From assembly GCF_018531195.1 (NCBI RefSeq), contig NZ_JAHDYS010000003.1:274113-338112 (forward strand): a DNA stretch of 64,000 bases, read 5' to 3'. Position numbers and translations under genes: made by a program. The DNA comes from Pelotalea chapellei. GTDB taxonomy: Bacteria > Desulfobacterota > Desulfuromonadia > Geobacterales > Pseudopelobacteraceae. This document shows, in pieces, positions 45,634 through 55,491 of the stretch (positions are counted from its first letter, which is position 1; each line of letters begins with the position of its first letter). Below the pieces are notes generated by a model, which worked only from the letters and a program-made list of their open reading frames with translations, did not search any database and was not told where the DNA came from.

Positions 45634-46181
45634 CTACCACTGAACCGCTTGATTCCCTCCTCCACCACCAGCCTTGCCCTTTCAGGGCCGTTGCGCCCTA
45701 GGGGACGAAAAATCTTTTGCGTGATGTGATTATAGGAGATGAAGAAATGCTCGATTTCCTCAAGCAATCTGCCATTAAGGTCTGCCAGAGAGTGAACATC
45801 GCCATGGGTCCGTGAGGCTGATGCGACGGCAATAAGGCGATCATTCTGCTCAGCCTGCCCCTCCTCCACCTGTTCGGCTTCAATTACACCCACCAGCCGG
45901 GCAGGCACGAGACAACCGGGAAAAACCGCCTCATCCATCAGAAGCAAGACATCCAGCGGATCGCCGTCGCCTCCTACAGTACCTGGCAGAAAACCGAAAT
46001 CAAACGGAAAGGCAGCGCCTAGAGGTAACACACCACTCAGACGAAAAATGCCCGGATCTTCCTCGTATTTGTACTTGTTGCGACTACCTTTGGGGGTTTC
46101 GATGACGGTATTGATCCCGCCACTTATTCGATCAAAAGGGCCGAGACCAGCAAATGGATTGGACGTTGGGCCGGAAGTCAT
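45630..46181 (-). CDS. ppa: family I inorganic pyrophosphatase-like protein
   Basis: A 183-residue protein with the soluble-PPase core: VIETPKGSRNKYKYEEDPG, PFDFGFLPGTVGGDGDPLDV (the catalytic DGDPxD) and a C-terminal helix. Sequence drift from housekeeping PPases (VARI-type ends missing) suggests a divergent member, perhaps secondary to a membrane-bound PPase elsewhere. GGAGGCGACTT precedes the ATG. The gene heads the short operon that includes the UBP zinc finger and DUF5996. Confidence 0.85.
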   Translation of the reverse strand: MTSGPTSNPFAGLGPFDRISGGINTVIETPKGSRNKYKYEEDPGIFRLSGVLPLGAAFPFDFGFLPGTVGGDGDPLDVLLLMDEAVFPGCLVPARLVGVIEAEQVEEGQAEQNDRLIAVASASRTHGDVHSLADLNGRLLEEIEHFFISYNHITQKIFRPLGRNGPERARLVVEEGIKRFSGR

Positions 46182-46382
46182 AAGTCGCCTCCACTAGGGG
46201 GTTATAGGTATCTCGTAACATAGTTTCCCTGCAAATCAACCGGCAGAGGGAGGGACAGGTGTGCAAGTGCGAGAGGGTATAGGAGCAGGACTGCAGGGGC
46301 AGATTTTGTAAGGGTTGGTTTATAAGAGCAGGATGAAGGTCAGAATTGTACCGGTCCCCTGTTTCACATGAAATGCAATGGC

Positions 46383-46404
46383 GGGGCGAGGCATGCCTCG
46401 CCCC
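46383..46404. repeat. 22-bp perfect GC-rich palindrome
   Basis: GGGGCGAGGC followed by ATGCCTCGCCCC is self-complementary over 22 bp. It sits 7 bp past the MORN-repeat gene and could serve as a factor-independent stop or be a dispersed repeat. No T-run follows. Confidence 0.6.
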
Positions 46405-46410
46405 TACGCG

Positions 46411-47826
46411 TCATATCTTTTCTGCGTTTTCGTCATGGCGGATCGACTTACTCCTCGATCCATCCTCAAAAAACTCCTCCTCAAGCAGAAGCTTGTCGCC
46501 GGCATCGAATTGCTTGCGGCTTTGGAGAGTCCCCTGGCGGTAGACCTCGTCGGTTTTGATTCCTTTGCTGTTGATGTTGCGCAAAAGCCCCTCCGCCCGG
46601 CCGTTTTGGTAATTCCCCTCGAAAGCAAGGGAGCCGTCTTCGTTGTAGTTCCGGACCATTCCGTGGGGACGGGAGAATTCCCAGACGGGGCGGTCTTTAT
46701 CCATCCCTTCATAGGCAGTTGTGTAGATCCCTTCGTGTTCTATAACGCCGTTGTCATGGTAACTCTTGAGAACAAAAAACTGGTCATCTTCGGCTCGTCC
46801 CGACCGCTTTTTCTTTCCCGATGCCGTCTCAGCCGCATCTTTTGCAGCAGCTTCAAACTTTGCTGCATGGCTTTTGAGTTTTCCATTGAGGTAATACGAT
46901 TTATGTTCGAGCGGCTTCTCTTTGTCGCTGAAACGCACTTCATCGAGCAACGCTCCGCTTTCTGCGTAAAGCAGATATTTACCTACAGTTTTCCCGTTAT
47001 TAATCGAAAATGAACGACGCAGCCTGCCGGTGGCGAAGTATTCTTTCTGCTCGTATTGCCGGTCGTTCCCCGGTTCCGTAAAGATTTTAGCCAGCCTTTG
47101 GCCTTCCTTATCGGTGACCTCCGTCTGAACGAGCTTGCCGTCGCGGTGGGTCAGCCTGGTCGCCCCACCTCTGCGCCCGGAAATTTCAACAGTAGCCTCT
47201 TTGCCGTTCCGTCCGCACCATTCCGCATCTTTTGGGTGAACCGGCTGGGGACCGCAGGATAGCTGGATTATCTCTCCGTCCTTGTCGAACGCAACCTCTC
47301 CCTTGCCGGTTTTATTTGCTTTCTCGACAATATAGACGGTTTTGAGAGCGCCGCTGGGATAAAATTCGCGAACGACTCCATTTGCGATGCCGTGATCGAA
47401 AGGTATTTCGCACGAAAGATCTCCCTTTTTAGAATATACCCGCGCAATACCGTGGAGGGTGCCGTCCTTGGCCGTAAAATCAATCTTCTGATTGGTGGAA
47501 ACGAAGGCCCATCCTTTCTGCAGCTCCCCCTTGTGCCAGAGGAATTCGGCTTTCACTTTCTTTCCGTTGTGGTCGTAGCAGCGCTCCGTTCCATCCCGTT
47601 TCCCCTTCGGTACCGGATTGGGGCCGGGCCCCTCGTCTTCGTCATCACCCACGGCGACGGGTGTGTCCCCCATCCGGCAAATCGTGTTGTAGTCCAGAAT
47701 TTTTACCCCAAGTTTCATCGGGAAATGACATTCATCGGCTGAACCAAGTGCTGAACCGGCAACCAGGATTAAGGCGGCTATAGCCGGAATCTTCTTGAAA
47801 CGCTTCATATTGTTTCTCGTAATCAT
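46411..47826 (-). CDS. exported MORN-repeat (YwqK-like) protein
   Basis: A 471-residue protein with a signal peptide (IPAIAALILVAGSALGSA) and many MORN-variant repeats of about 22 residues (GVVREFYPSGALKTV, GKYLLYAESGALLDEV, VRNYNEDGSLAFEGNY, YYLNGKLKSH). YwqK-type MORN proteins are annotated as antitoxins in polymorphic-toxin loci. Whether this one is an immunity protein or a structural surface protein is not known. GGAG lies 7 bases before the ATG at 47826; another ATG is six codons in. No toxin gene is visible next to it. Confidence 0.75.
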   Translation of the reverse strand: MITRNNMKRFKKIPAIAALILVAGSALGSADECHFPMKLGVKILDYNTICRMGDTPVAVGDDEDEGPGPNPVPKGKRDGTERCYDHNGKKVKAEFLWHKGELQKGWAFVSTNQKIDFTAKDGTLHGIARVYSKKGDLSCEIPFDHGIANGVVREFYPSGALKTVYIVEKANKTGKGEVAFDKDGEIIQLSCGPQPVHPKDAEWCGRNGKEATVEISGRRGGATRLTHRDGKLVQTEVTDKEGQRLAKIFTEPGNDRQYEQKEYFATGRLRRSFSINNGKTVGKYLLYAESGALLDEVRFSDKEKPLEHKSYYLNGKLKSHAAKFEAAAKDAAETASGKKKRSGRAEDDQFFVLKSYHDNGVIEHEGIYTTAYEGMDKDRPVWEFSRPHGMVRNYNEDGSLAFEGNYQNGRAEGLLRNINSKGIKTDEVYRQGTLQSRKQFDAGDKLLLEEEFFEDGSRSKSIRHDENAEKI

Positions 47827-47929
47827 CTCTCTGCTCCTCCAGTATTTTGTTATGCAAACACTTTGTTTATAGCTTTATCGGCAAGAGGGCCTATCGCTTT
47901 GGGATGATCGCGCCGCAGGGAGCAAAAAC

Positions 47930-48770
47930 TTAACAAGGACAATCGTAATCGTTACTCCCCTTGAAGATATAACCCTTCATTTTGCTTTTTTTCGCAGGAA
48001 TAAATTCAAAGGACTGGGGCACGCCCCGGGTATAGGTGTCTCTCGACAGGAACTCAGGATTTCCATCATTGTCAATGTCCGTAAGGTATTCAAGCTCGTT
48101 TCCTATATACTGATCGAAGCTGAGTTTGCTGCCTTTGGCGCTCATTTCCACCTTCCATAACACACCCAGAATGCCGCCATCATGGCCGCAATAAGGAACT
48201 CCTGACTGGGCATACATGGAGACCCACTTTTCAGTTTTACCTGAGTGGCTGAACTCAAAAATCTTGATGCTCTCGTAATACTCATCTTTGACATAGGGCT
48301 TGATATCGCTCCTGTACGCCTCCAATGCCTTGAAGGCTTTGGTAGCCATGGCAGCGGTTTCCTTGTCCGGTTTTCTTCCTACTGATACGGGAGATATCGG
48401 CAGCCTAACAGCCTTGGCAAAATCGCCGGAGCATTTTTCCGTTGTGGCAACAAGATGCTCCAGCCCTTCGTTAAATACATTCGTGGTGATTTCTTTTCGT
48501 GGAGTTTTCTTTTCCTTCCACTCTTGAATTTCTCCGCAATGCGGAATTTTCTTGCTTACGATCTTGAAACTAAAAGGGGCATCAAATATTTCATCAACGG
48601 GGCACCTATTCTAATTACTCTCAGAGTGCGATTCAGATAAGACTACTTTGATGTACATCCTTGCCTGGAAGCAGGCGGCTCAAGTTGATTGAGGAAAGGG
48701 AAGCATGAGCCGCAGATGTAGGTGAAAGAAAGAGAACTACACCGAGAAAAACGTATACGAAACCGCTCAC
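47930..48770 (-). pseudogene. frameshifted exported protein gene downstream of the macroglobulin
   Basis: A GTG at 48770 overlaps the macroglobulin stop codon (GTGA) and opens a clear signal peptide (YVFLGVVLFLSPTSAAHA) that soon stops. Beyond a frame change the sequence resumes in another frame (FSFKIVSKKIPHCGEIQEW, then TEKCSGDFAKAVRLPI), with no GTG/TTG/ATG start until an ATG at 48349. It ends as an acidic protein with the calcium-loop-like DIDNDGNPEF and a terminal NDYDCPC. The parts look like one exported protein broken by a frameshift around 48600-48640. The 139-residue product from 48349 could still be expressed, but without a signal peptide. Confidence 0.55.
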
Positions 48771-51700
48771 CGCTTCCCACTCTCCACCGTCACATGCCAT
48801 GCCGCGCTTTCCCCGCGCAGTTCGGGGCGGTACATCGGCCAGACGGCGGCGGGGAGGGCTACCATTTTGCCGGCGAGTTCCGGCTTGACCAGGTAGCGGA
48901 AACGGTGCTCACCCGGAGGGAGTGAGGTGATGAAGAAGGCCATCTTTTCGTCATGGCGCTCGCGGTGGGTCGACCAGCCGTCGTAATCGTCACCGGCGAA
49001 ACGGCCGTCGTCAGAGGTTTCCCGCACTTCGAATCCGGCTGGGAGGGGATCTTCGATGATGACATAATCGAGAGATTCGCGATTGGCTACCGTCAATTCC
49101 ACCTCCACCTCGTCACCGGTCCGGAGAGCTTCCCCCTTCAGCGGGAGGCGGTCCACCATCCAGCTTTCTCCCTCCTTCCGGGTGGCGAGGCGTGAGGCCG
49201 TGCGGGTTACGGTCAGGCCGAGGGCGCCTGCCGCCCGTTCCAGCGGCAACCGGTGCGAGAGGACGCCTGCGACGAATGCCGCTCCAGAGGCATTGTTCCG
49301 CTCGAACTTCAACCGATTTGTCCCGGCAATTAGATCGGCCATGGGGAGAGCAATGCGGCTGCGCCCCTCGGCAAGCTTGCCGTTGCGAACGCTGAAGCGT
49401 TCGATCTCGCGGTCGTTGAGCAGAAGCCTGCCGTCATAGCTCCCGCTCTCGCCGGAGAAATCGGCCAGCGACTTGATGACAAGAGCGGTGGCGCGGGTAT
49501 TTCCCCACCAGCGGCCGACCCGTTTGCGGACCAGGTATTCGGCCAGGGAAGGCGCCAGGGGATCGGCCGGACTTATGCGGACCATGTTTTCCAGGAGGGC
49601 GGCAGTGGCCTCAACAGCCGAACCGGCCCATGGTTCGGAGTACCGTGAGACTTCATCGTCGACCTTTACACGGGCGGCGGTCCCTTCCCGTACCACGCTC
49701 CTCTTAAGCTCGGCCAGGAGTCGCTGTGCCTTTTCCCCCTCGCCGAGGTTGAGGAGCGCTTCGATGTAGAAGATGCGCTGGGGCGGGGCGATGCGATCCC
49801 ACTCACGGTCGATCATCTCTTCCACTGAGCGCTCGCGGGCACCGGCAAGGGTAAGGGCGCGGTAGGCATAGGGAGTGAGATCGCCCCCCGCTTCGACGAT
49901 TATCTTGCGTAGCGCGGCAACACCTTTCTCCATCGCCTCCGTTCTAATCGGAACGCCGGCTTTCCGGGCGAGTGAGAGGCCGTAAATCACATAGGCGGTC
50001 ATGGCCGGGCTGGTGGAGTCTTCCTTCCACCACCCCCAGCCGCCGTCTTCGTGCTGGAAGTCGTAAAGGCGGCGCAGGCCGCTGTCCACAACTTCGGGGA
50101 GCTTGGTCGCCAGATCGGGAGGGAGTTCGGCCCGCCCCGTTGTCGCAAGCCCTCTCACATAGACCGCCGGGAGGAATCGGGACATGGTCTGCTCCACGCA
50201 GCCGTAGGGGAATTCCACCAGTTCCCGAATACTTTCGCCGAGGCTGGCAAGAAGGGTGGGAGCGAAGGTTATGTCGAGGGTCGCGCTTCCGGGAAGGGCA
50301 TCGGCAGGAAGGTCGACGGAGGTCGTGGCGGAGGTTTCCTTCACTACCATGTTCCCCGCAATTTTACGGTCGATGCCCTTCTGAAACACCGGCACCGTCA
50401 GCTCCAGGGCGTCGCCTCGGTCTCCGGCATCGGCGGTAAGACGCAGCATCGCCTCTCCCGGGGATTCCGCCCGCACCGGCAGGTCGTGACGCGCAGTGGC
50501 TCCGGCGGGGACGGCTTGCGCGAAATCGGCCGGGGCGAGAAGGGTGAGTCCGGTGGCGGCAAACCGCCCTTTCACAGGCCGTTCTTCGCCGGTCATATTG
50601 GTCACCAGGCCGGGAACCGACAGCTCGTCACCCTGAATGAAGAAGCGGGGCGGGGCCAGCCGCGCCATGACATCGAGTCGGCTGATGAACTTTCCACGCC
50701 CGGTGCCGAAGGCGCTCTCCCCGGTATGGGCGATGGCTGTTGCGCACCAGGTGGTGAGGTTGTCGGGGAGGCGGAATGAGACATTCCCCTTCCCATCGCT
50801 ATCGGTAGCCACCTCGGGATTCCAGAAGGAGGTATCCTTGAACAGTTTCCTGATTTTTATTTTCCCCCCGGCTTCAGGGGCAGGCGCCATGGCTTTGTCC
50901 TTGGAGGCTCCTCCGAGGTAGACGCGGGGAAAGGAATGGAACGTCTCGACAAGGTGTTCGCGGCTCCCGCGGAAGAAGCGATGGATGTCGACGTCCTTCT
51001 CTCCGGAAATGGCGTAGATTGACTCATCCACGACCCCTACAGAGAGCTCGGCGGGGCGGGGTTTCCCGTCCGCACCCATGGTGGAGAGGGCAAGATTAAC
51101 CGTATCGCCCGGCGCGTAGACGGGGCGCTCCGGCTCCACCGTTACGGCCAGGCTGTGGGGCTGGTCCTGAACCTTCAGGGAGGCGGTGCGGCTGTAAAAA
51201 CGCCGGTCATGGACAGTAACGGCCGATACGTAGAGAAGCGGGGCGAAGTCTTTGGTGACCGGAATTTCCACCAGTTCGACGCTGCCGGAGAGAGCGATCG
51301 TCCGGCGCTGGTAGACATCGCGGCCTTCGAGGGTGAGGAGCAACGTGCCGCCGGTGGCCGGGGTGCGGATGAGGAGCTTCGCGGTCTCGCCGATTCGGTA
51401 GCTTTTCTTGTCGAATTCCATCTCCAGCTCCCGCCAGACACTCTGCCAGGAGTGACCCTGCTTCCAGACCCAGATGGTGTCGAAGCCGGTGGCAATCCGC
51501 CCTCTGCTGTCTGCAGTCAAAGCGGCCAGACGCCAGAAACCGGGTCGGGGGAAGGTGAAATTGTCTACGGCTCGTCCGGATTTATCAGTGGTAAGCTTGC
51601 GAGGTTCCAGCGGAAAGATCGTCTGCTTGCCGGTTTTACCATCGTATCGCTCTTCCGCCGCACCGACGACCAGAGTGGTGGATACCGGCTTCCCATCCCG

Positions 51701-53881
51701 GTCCTTCGCGGTGAAGGCCACCGGTATCGTCACGCCGGGAGATGTCACATACTGCTCCGCCCGCACGTCGAGGGCGATCAGCGACGGTACGACCGGAATG
51801 GAGGCAGAGGCGGTGATCTGGCGGGATGCCGCGTCGGTCACCGTCATCTCCACCCGGTACACCATTTCCGTTTCAGCCTCGGTAGTTGGGACGGTAATAA
51901 CCGCCTTGCCGGTTTCGTCGGTAACCGTTTCACCCTCGTGAATGAAATCGGCATAGCCGTCGGCGGCATAGTCGACTTCCTCTTCGCCTTCGCCGTACCG
52001 GTAGCTCTGCTGGGCGTACACGCTGTACTTTACCGGCGCTGCCGCCACAGGTCCGCCGGTGTAGGTGCGGGCAACGAGGGTGAATTCAGCCGGATCGCCG
52101 CTTAGCACGTATGGGCGGGCCGGCGCGGCCTTTACCTCGAACTCCGGCTTGCGGTACTCGAGGACGTCGAACGTCGTTCGCCACTCCGTTTCACCGGATC
52201 GAACCGTGACCGTGTATTCTCCGAGGGCGCCATCGGCGGCAAGGGGGAATTCTCCCGCTAATGCCCCGGTTTTGGTGAGGGGGACCTCGCGTTCAAGAAC
52301 CGTCTGCTCGTGGCTGTCGGTAACTTTCAGCTGAACGGAAGAAACGCCGGGAAGGGCGTAGTCGTCGCCGACCCTCTTCCGAAGAACTCCTTTAAAATAG
52401 ACCGTCTGGCCGGGGCGATAGGCGGGGCGCTCGGTATAGAGGAACCCGGCGAGCTCGTTCTTTTTTTTAAGGTCTGCAGCGGCAACATTCAGAAACGCGA
52501 GATTTTCGCCGCTGCTCCCCACCACCCGAAGCTCTCCTGCGGCGAAGGGGATGGAGATGAGGCCGTCGGCGCCGGTGACGCCGAGAAACGATTCCTTACC
52601 GGTGCCTTCAGCCGGAAAAGCTGCCGCAGAGACGCCGGAAAGGGCCTTTCCGGTGGAGAGGTCGGATGCAAAGAGAAGGATGGATGTAGGTGAAACCTTT
52701 GCCACCAAGCCAAGTCGTGTAACCTGAAAAGCGGATCGAACCTTTGCGCTCCCCGCCTGCGCCTCCACCACGTATGCACCGGAGGGGAGAAGGGGGAGCG
52801 TAACCGTCGCCCGGGTAAGGGAGCTCCCCTTGCTGGGCGGATTCAGGCGGACCGGCATCTTCTTTACCTGCCGCAGAGAAGCGGGCGGAATCTCATCCGG
52901 CCGCTGGAGCGATAGGCGTCCGGCAACAAGGTCGTCCTTGGATACCGAGTAAACCCTCACCTGGGCAGCCGGATTCCAGACCCCCTTCAGACGGAACTTG
53001 ACGCGGCTTTGCGGGAGATAGACCTCGCCGAACTCATAGAGAGAGAGTTCCAGAGGATGGACCTTCACCGGAACAGTGACACTTTTTTCTTCCCCCTCGG
53101 CAACCGTCACTTTGACTTCTTTTCCCGCGAAACCGCTGCCGGAGGCGTCCACTGTGACTTCGCCGGGGGCTACCCGTGAAAAGAAGGTTATCCCGTTTTT
53201 ACCCAGCAACTTCGAATCGTAACCGGCGCCGTACACCGAAGCCGATCCCCATGTTATCGCCCGCTCGCGCCCCTCGTGCATCCCGACAACCCGGACTGTA
53301 AGCCTCCCGGGGTGCAGCATCTTCAGGTCGGCCAGTTCGCGGCGTTCCCCCCGCTTGACCTGAAACGGAGTTGACCTCTGCGCGATCCATTCCTTATCTT
53401 CAATCGTGGCGGTCTGCCATCCTTCTTCCACGCCCCTGACGAGAAAGCGCCCGTCGCTCCCGGTTTTGGCCGAACTCTCTCCGGAAACCGTCACGGTCAC
53501 CCCTGCCACCGGCTTTCCGGAGGTGGTCACCACCCTCCCGGAAACCTGCGCCTCGCGCTGCAGCGGAACCGTCACCTCAACCGGCTTTACCTCAAGCAGC
53601 AGGTATTCCTTCCTTACCGCAAAACCTTCCTTTCGCACGGTGTACTGATATGTTGCGGGGGAAAGCTCCAGCCTCGCCTTGCCGGTTCCATCCGTCGTGA
53701 CCTGCTTGGGCTTGCCGCTCCCCGTCACAATCGACAGAAGAGCTCCGGAAACGGGAATGTTCGATTCCTCGTTCACGACCGTTATAGTCGCCGCCACCGG
53801 CTTTGCATCCGCAAAGGCAGTGGATGAAAAAGGCGAAATCAGGATAATCAGAACCAGTGAGAGTCTGTGGAGCAACTTCAT
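48767..53881 (-). CDS. bacterial alpha-2-macroglobulin-like protein with thioester
   Basis: A 1,704-residue exported protein with a signal peptide (LVLIILISPFSSTAFA) and no lipobox. N-terminal carboxypeptidase-regulatory/Ig-like domains (TDGTGKARLELSPATYQYTV) lead into macroglobulin domains (GVLRKRVGDDYALPG, LTTDKSGRAVDNF) and the thioester motif YGCVEQ with C1228 to Q1231. After it come the alpha-toroid helices (DLTPYAYRALTLAGA) and a C-terminal receptor-like domain. Bacterial macroglobulins trap proteases in the periplasm and often accompany PbpC. Here the partners are VanW and an AMMECR1-like gene instead. The ATG at 53881 follows TGGAGGTCCGA; the longer frame from 53914 lacks a site. Confidence 0.9.
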   Translation of the reverse strand: MKLLHRLSLVLIILISPFSSTAFADAKPVAATITVVNEESNIPVSGALLSIVTGSGKPKQVTTDGTGKARLELSPATYQYTVRKEGFAVRKEYLLLEVKPVEVTVPLQREAQVSGRVVTTSGKPVAGVTVTVSGESSAKTGSDGRFLVRGVEEGWQTATIEDKEWIAQRSTPFQVKRGERRELADLKMLHPGRLTVRVVGMHEGRERAITWGSASVYGAGYDSKLLGKNGITFFSRVAPGEVTVDASGSGFAGKEVKVTVAEGEEKSVTVPVKVHPLELSLYEFGEVYLPQSRVKFRLKGVWNPAAQVRVYSVSKDDLVAGRLSLQRPDEIPPASLRQVKKMPVRLNPPSKGSSLTRATVTLPLLPSGAYVVEAQAGSAKVRSAFQVTRLGLVAKVSPTSILLFASDLSTGKALSGVSAAAFPAEGTGKESFLGVTGADGLISIPFAAGELRVVGSSGENLAFLNVAAADLKKKNELAGFLYTERPAYRPGQTVYFKGVLRKRVGDDYALPGVSSVQLKVTDSHEQTVLEREVPLTKTGALAGEFPLAADGALGEYTVTVRSGETEWRTTFDVLEYRKPEFEVKAAPARPYVLSGDPAEFTLVARTYTGGPVAAAPVKYSVYAQQSYRYGEGEEEVDYAADGYADFIHEGETVTDETGKAVITVPTTEAETEMVYRVEMTVTDAASRQITASASIPVVPSLIALDVRAEQYVTSPGVTIPVAFTAKDRDGKPVSTTLVVGAAEERYDGKTGKQTIFPLEPRKLTTDKSGRAVDNFTFPRPGFWRLAALTADSRGRIATGFDTIWVWKQGHSWQSVWRELEMEFDKKSYRIGETAKLLIRTPATGGTLLLTLEGRDVYQRRTIALSGSVELVEIPVTKDFAPLLYVSAVTVHDRRFYSRTASLKVQDQPHSLAVTVEPERPVYAPGDTVNLALSTMGADGKPRPAELSVGVVDESIYAISGEKDVDIHRFFRGSREHLVETFHSFPRVYLGGASKDKAMAPAPEAGGKIKIRKLFKDTSFWNPEVATDSDGKGNVSFRLPDNLTTWCATAIAHTGESAFGTGRGKFISRLDVMARLAPPRFFIQGDELSVPGLVTNMTGEERPVKGRFAATGLTLLAPADFAQAVPAGATARHDLPVRAESPGEAMLRLTADAGDRGDALELTVPVFQKGIDRKIAGNMVVKETSATTSVDLPADALPGSATLDITFAPTLLASLGESIRELVEFPYGCVEQTMSRFLPAVYVRGLATTGRAELPPDLATKLPEVVDSGLRRLYDFQHEDGGWGWWKEDSTSPAMTAYVIYGLSLARKAGVPIRTEAMEKGVAALRKIIVEAGGDLTPYAYRALTLAGARERSVEEMIDREWDRIAPPQRIFYIEALLNLGEGEKAQRLLAELKRSVVREGTAARVKVDDEVSRYSEPWAGSAVEATAALLENMVRISPADPLAPSLAEYLVRKRVGRWWGNTRATALVIKSLADFSGESGSYDGRLLLNDREIERFSVRNGKLAEGRSRIALPMADLIAGTNRLKFERNNASGAAFVAGVLSHRLPLERAAGALGLTVTRTASRLATRKEGESWMVDRLPLKGEALRTGDEVEVELTVANRESLDYVIIEDPLPAGFEVRETSDDGRFAGDDYDGWSTHRERHDEKMAFFITSLPPGEHRFRYLVKPELAGKMVALPAAVWPMYRPELRGESAAWHVTVESGKR

Positions 53882-53956
53882 TCGGACCTCCAGAAGTAAT
53901 TTCAAATCATTCAATAATAGTGTCGCCCATTGCCGCCAAGGGCGAAAAACCTAAGT

Positions 53957-54619
53957 TTATCTTTTTCCAGACACGCCGCCGGTTTCCCGCGACGTGACGA
54001 CAGCGGCCCGAAACCGGTACAGGCGAACCCGCAGAGGATCGCTTTCGCCAAGTCGCTTCATGGCGGAACGATACGCCCACGCGGCGGTCTTCGCCTCCCC
54101 CGGCACGATGGCCACCCCCCGGAGGTCATTTTCCACGAAAAGCCCTTCCCTGGTCGGACTGATGAGCTCCGGGGAGGAAACCGGCTCGGGAGTATCGGGA
54201 AAGGTAAGCTGAACACGGGCTTCCAGCGCCGTGCGGCGGTCGATTCCGGTTGCCCGCTCATCGTGGAGAAGCGCCAGGCGAATGTTTTCATCGATCTCTT
54301 CCGCGAGAGTCGATTTTCGCGGTTGAAATCCGCCGAAGCAGGCCACCACCCGTCGCCCAATGAAAAACGTAACGAAGCAGCTCCGACGTGAGGCGGCAAT
54401 GGCGGCAGGGGGATCAACCTTCGGCCCGTACCCGAGCCTTTCCAGGAAAACCCCCTTTGCATAACGGATGACGGTTTCCCTTCCTGAAGGGGAGTTGATC
54501 ACCGATTCCGAAACTGTCGATCTGATTGCCGATTCAGCGCCGAAAGCGCACGACTGAGGAAGGGGAGCGCACAAAACGAGCAGCGCCACGCAGAGAATGA
54601 AAGGGCGGAGAGAAGTCAT
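53957..54619 (-). CDS. exported AMMECR1-like protein
   Basis: A 220-residue protein with a signal peptide (PFILCVALLVLCAPLPQSCA). The mature part resembles the AMMECR1 fold: FVTFFIGRRVVACFGGFQPR, STLAEEIDENIRLALLHD, ALEARVQLTFPDTPEPV and REGLFVENDLRGVAIVPGEA correspond in order to AMMECR1 segments. AMMECR1 domains are usually cytoplasmic, so export is unusual. Its ATG overlaps the VanW stop by 4 bp and it precedes the macroglobulin by about 75 bp, making a three-gene envelope operon. Function is unknown. Confidence 0.6.
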   Translation of the reverse strand: MTSLRPFILCVALLVLCAPLPQSCAFGAESAIRSTVSESVINSPSGRETVIRYAKGVFLERLGYGPKVDPPAAIAASRRSCFVTFFIGRRVVACFGGFQPRKSTLAEEIDENIRLALLHDERATGIDRRTALEARVQLTFPDTPEPVSSPELISPTREGLFVENDLRGVAIVPGEAKTAAWAYRSAMKRLGESDPLRVRLYRFRAAVVTSRETGGVSGKR

Positions 54620-55368
54620 CGCCCGCCCCCCCCGACAAGGCGCGTGGGAGCGGGATACCGGTCGCGGGAAAGCACTTCATCCTGCACCCTGTCTCCGGAT
54701 CGGATGATGCGGCGGGTAAGCGCCGAATACCCGCTCCCCCCTTTCTGGGGAGACACTGCCCACTTAGACGACGAAACCACAGCAGTCTCCGGCTCCAGAG
54801 GGATTATCTCGGTTTTCAGTTCCACCCGAAAGTTTTTGGGACGTATTCCCCGAAACGCAGCGGTAAGCCGCTCGCTTGACGCATCCATTCCGAGCTGCAG
54901 CGGCACTTCATGCGGGTTTCTCACTTTCAGGTCCTTGAGCCATCCGGCAACGGTCGCGTCCCGCCCCGGCGGCACATAATGCACCACGCGGGAGTGAGGA
55001 TGGCGTTCCACGACCTGCAACCCCGCATCCAGCGCAGCATTGTAAATCGTTGATGCTATCTGGCAGATTCCTCCCCCGGTCACATCTTCCAGCGTTCCCT
55101 TGTCGGTGACCATCGGCGCGATCTCGTACCCTTTTTCGGCAAGGCGCACGCCGAGAATGTCGTTTAGACTCAGGGTCGCCCCGGGGGGGACAATAATCCC
55201 GTTCAGGTCGGCCGCAGCCCGCGCTGCGTTATGGCGCTGTTGCGGCGAGCGTCCCGCCAGCGGCGTGGAGAAACCGCCCCAGAGGTGCGTGTACCCTTCT
55301 GCGGCGGCAGTGGCGGCTGTTACCAAGAGCGATAACGCTAAAATAGCGAGGATGAGTCTGGACTTCAT
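54616..55368 (-). CDS. VanW family exported protein
   Basis: A 250-residue protein with a signal peptide (LILAILALSLLVTAATAAA) and a VanW domain: HNAARAAADLNGIIVPPGA, LSLNDILG and the signature DVTGGGICQIASTIYNAAL. VanW occurs in vancomycin-resistance and YoaR-like proteins, and a peptidoglycan-related role is suspected. I choose the ATG at 55368 with GAGGATGTATAAA upstream. It is first in an operon with the AMMECR1-like and macroglobulin genes. Confidence 0.85.
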   Translation of the reverse strand: MKSRLILAILALSLLVTAATAAAEGYTHLWGGFSTPLAGRSPQQRHNAARAAADLNGIIVPPGATLSLNDILGVRLAEKGYEIAPMVTDKGTLEDVTGGGICQIASTIYNAALDAGLQVVERHPHSRVVHYVPPGRDATVAGWLKDLKVRNPHEVPLQLGMDASSERLTAAFRGIRPKNFRVELKTEIIPLEPETAVVSSSKWAVSPQKGGSGYSALTRRIIRSGDRVQDEVLSRDRYPAPTRLVGGGGR

Positions 55369-55491
55369 TTTATACATCCTCATATAAGACCGTTGCAGCT
55401 GATGTGGATCGGGAGTTGTGACGATGAACCGTACAGTCCAAAAGGGAGGTGGTGATCAGATGCGCAGCCAATCACGGTGCCTGAATAATTC

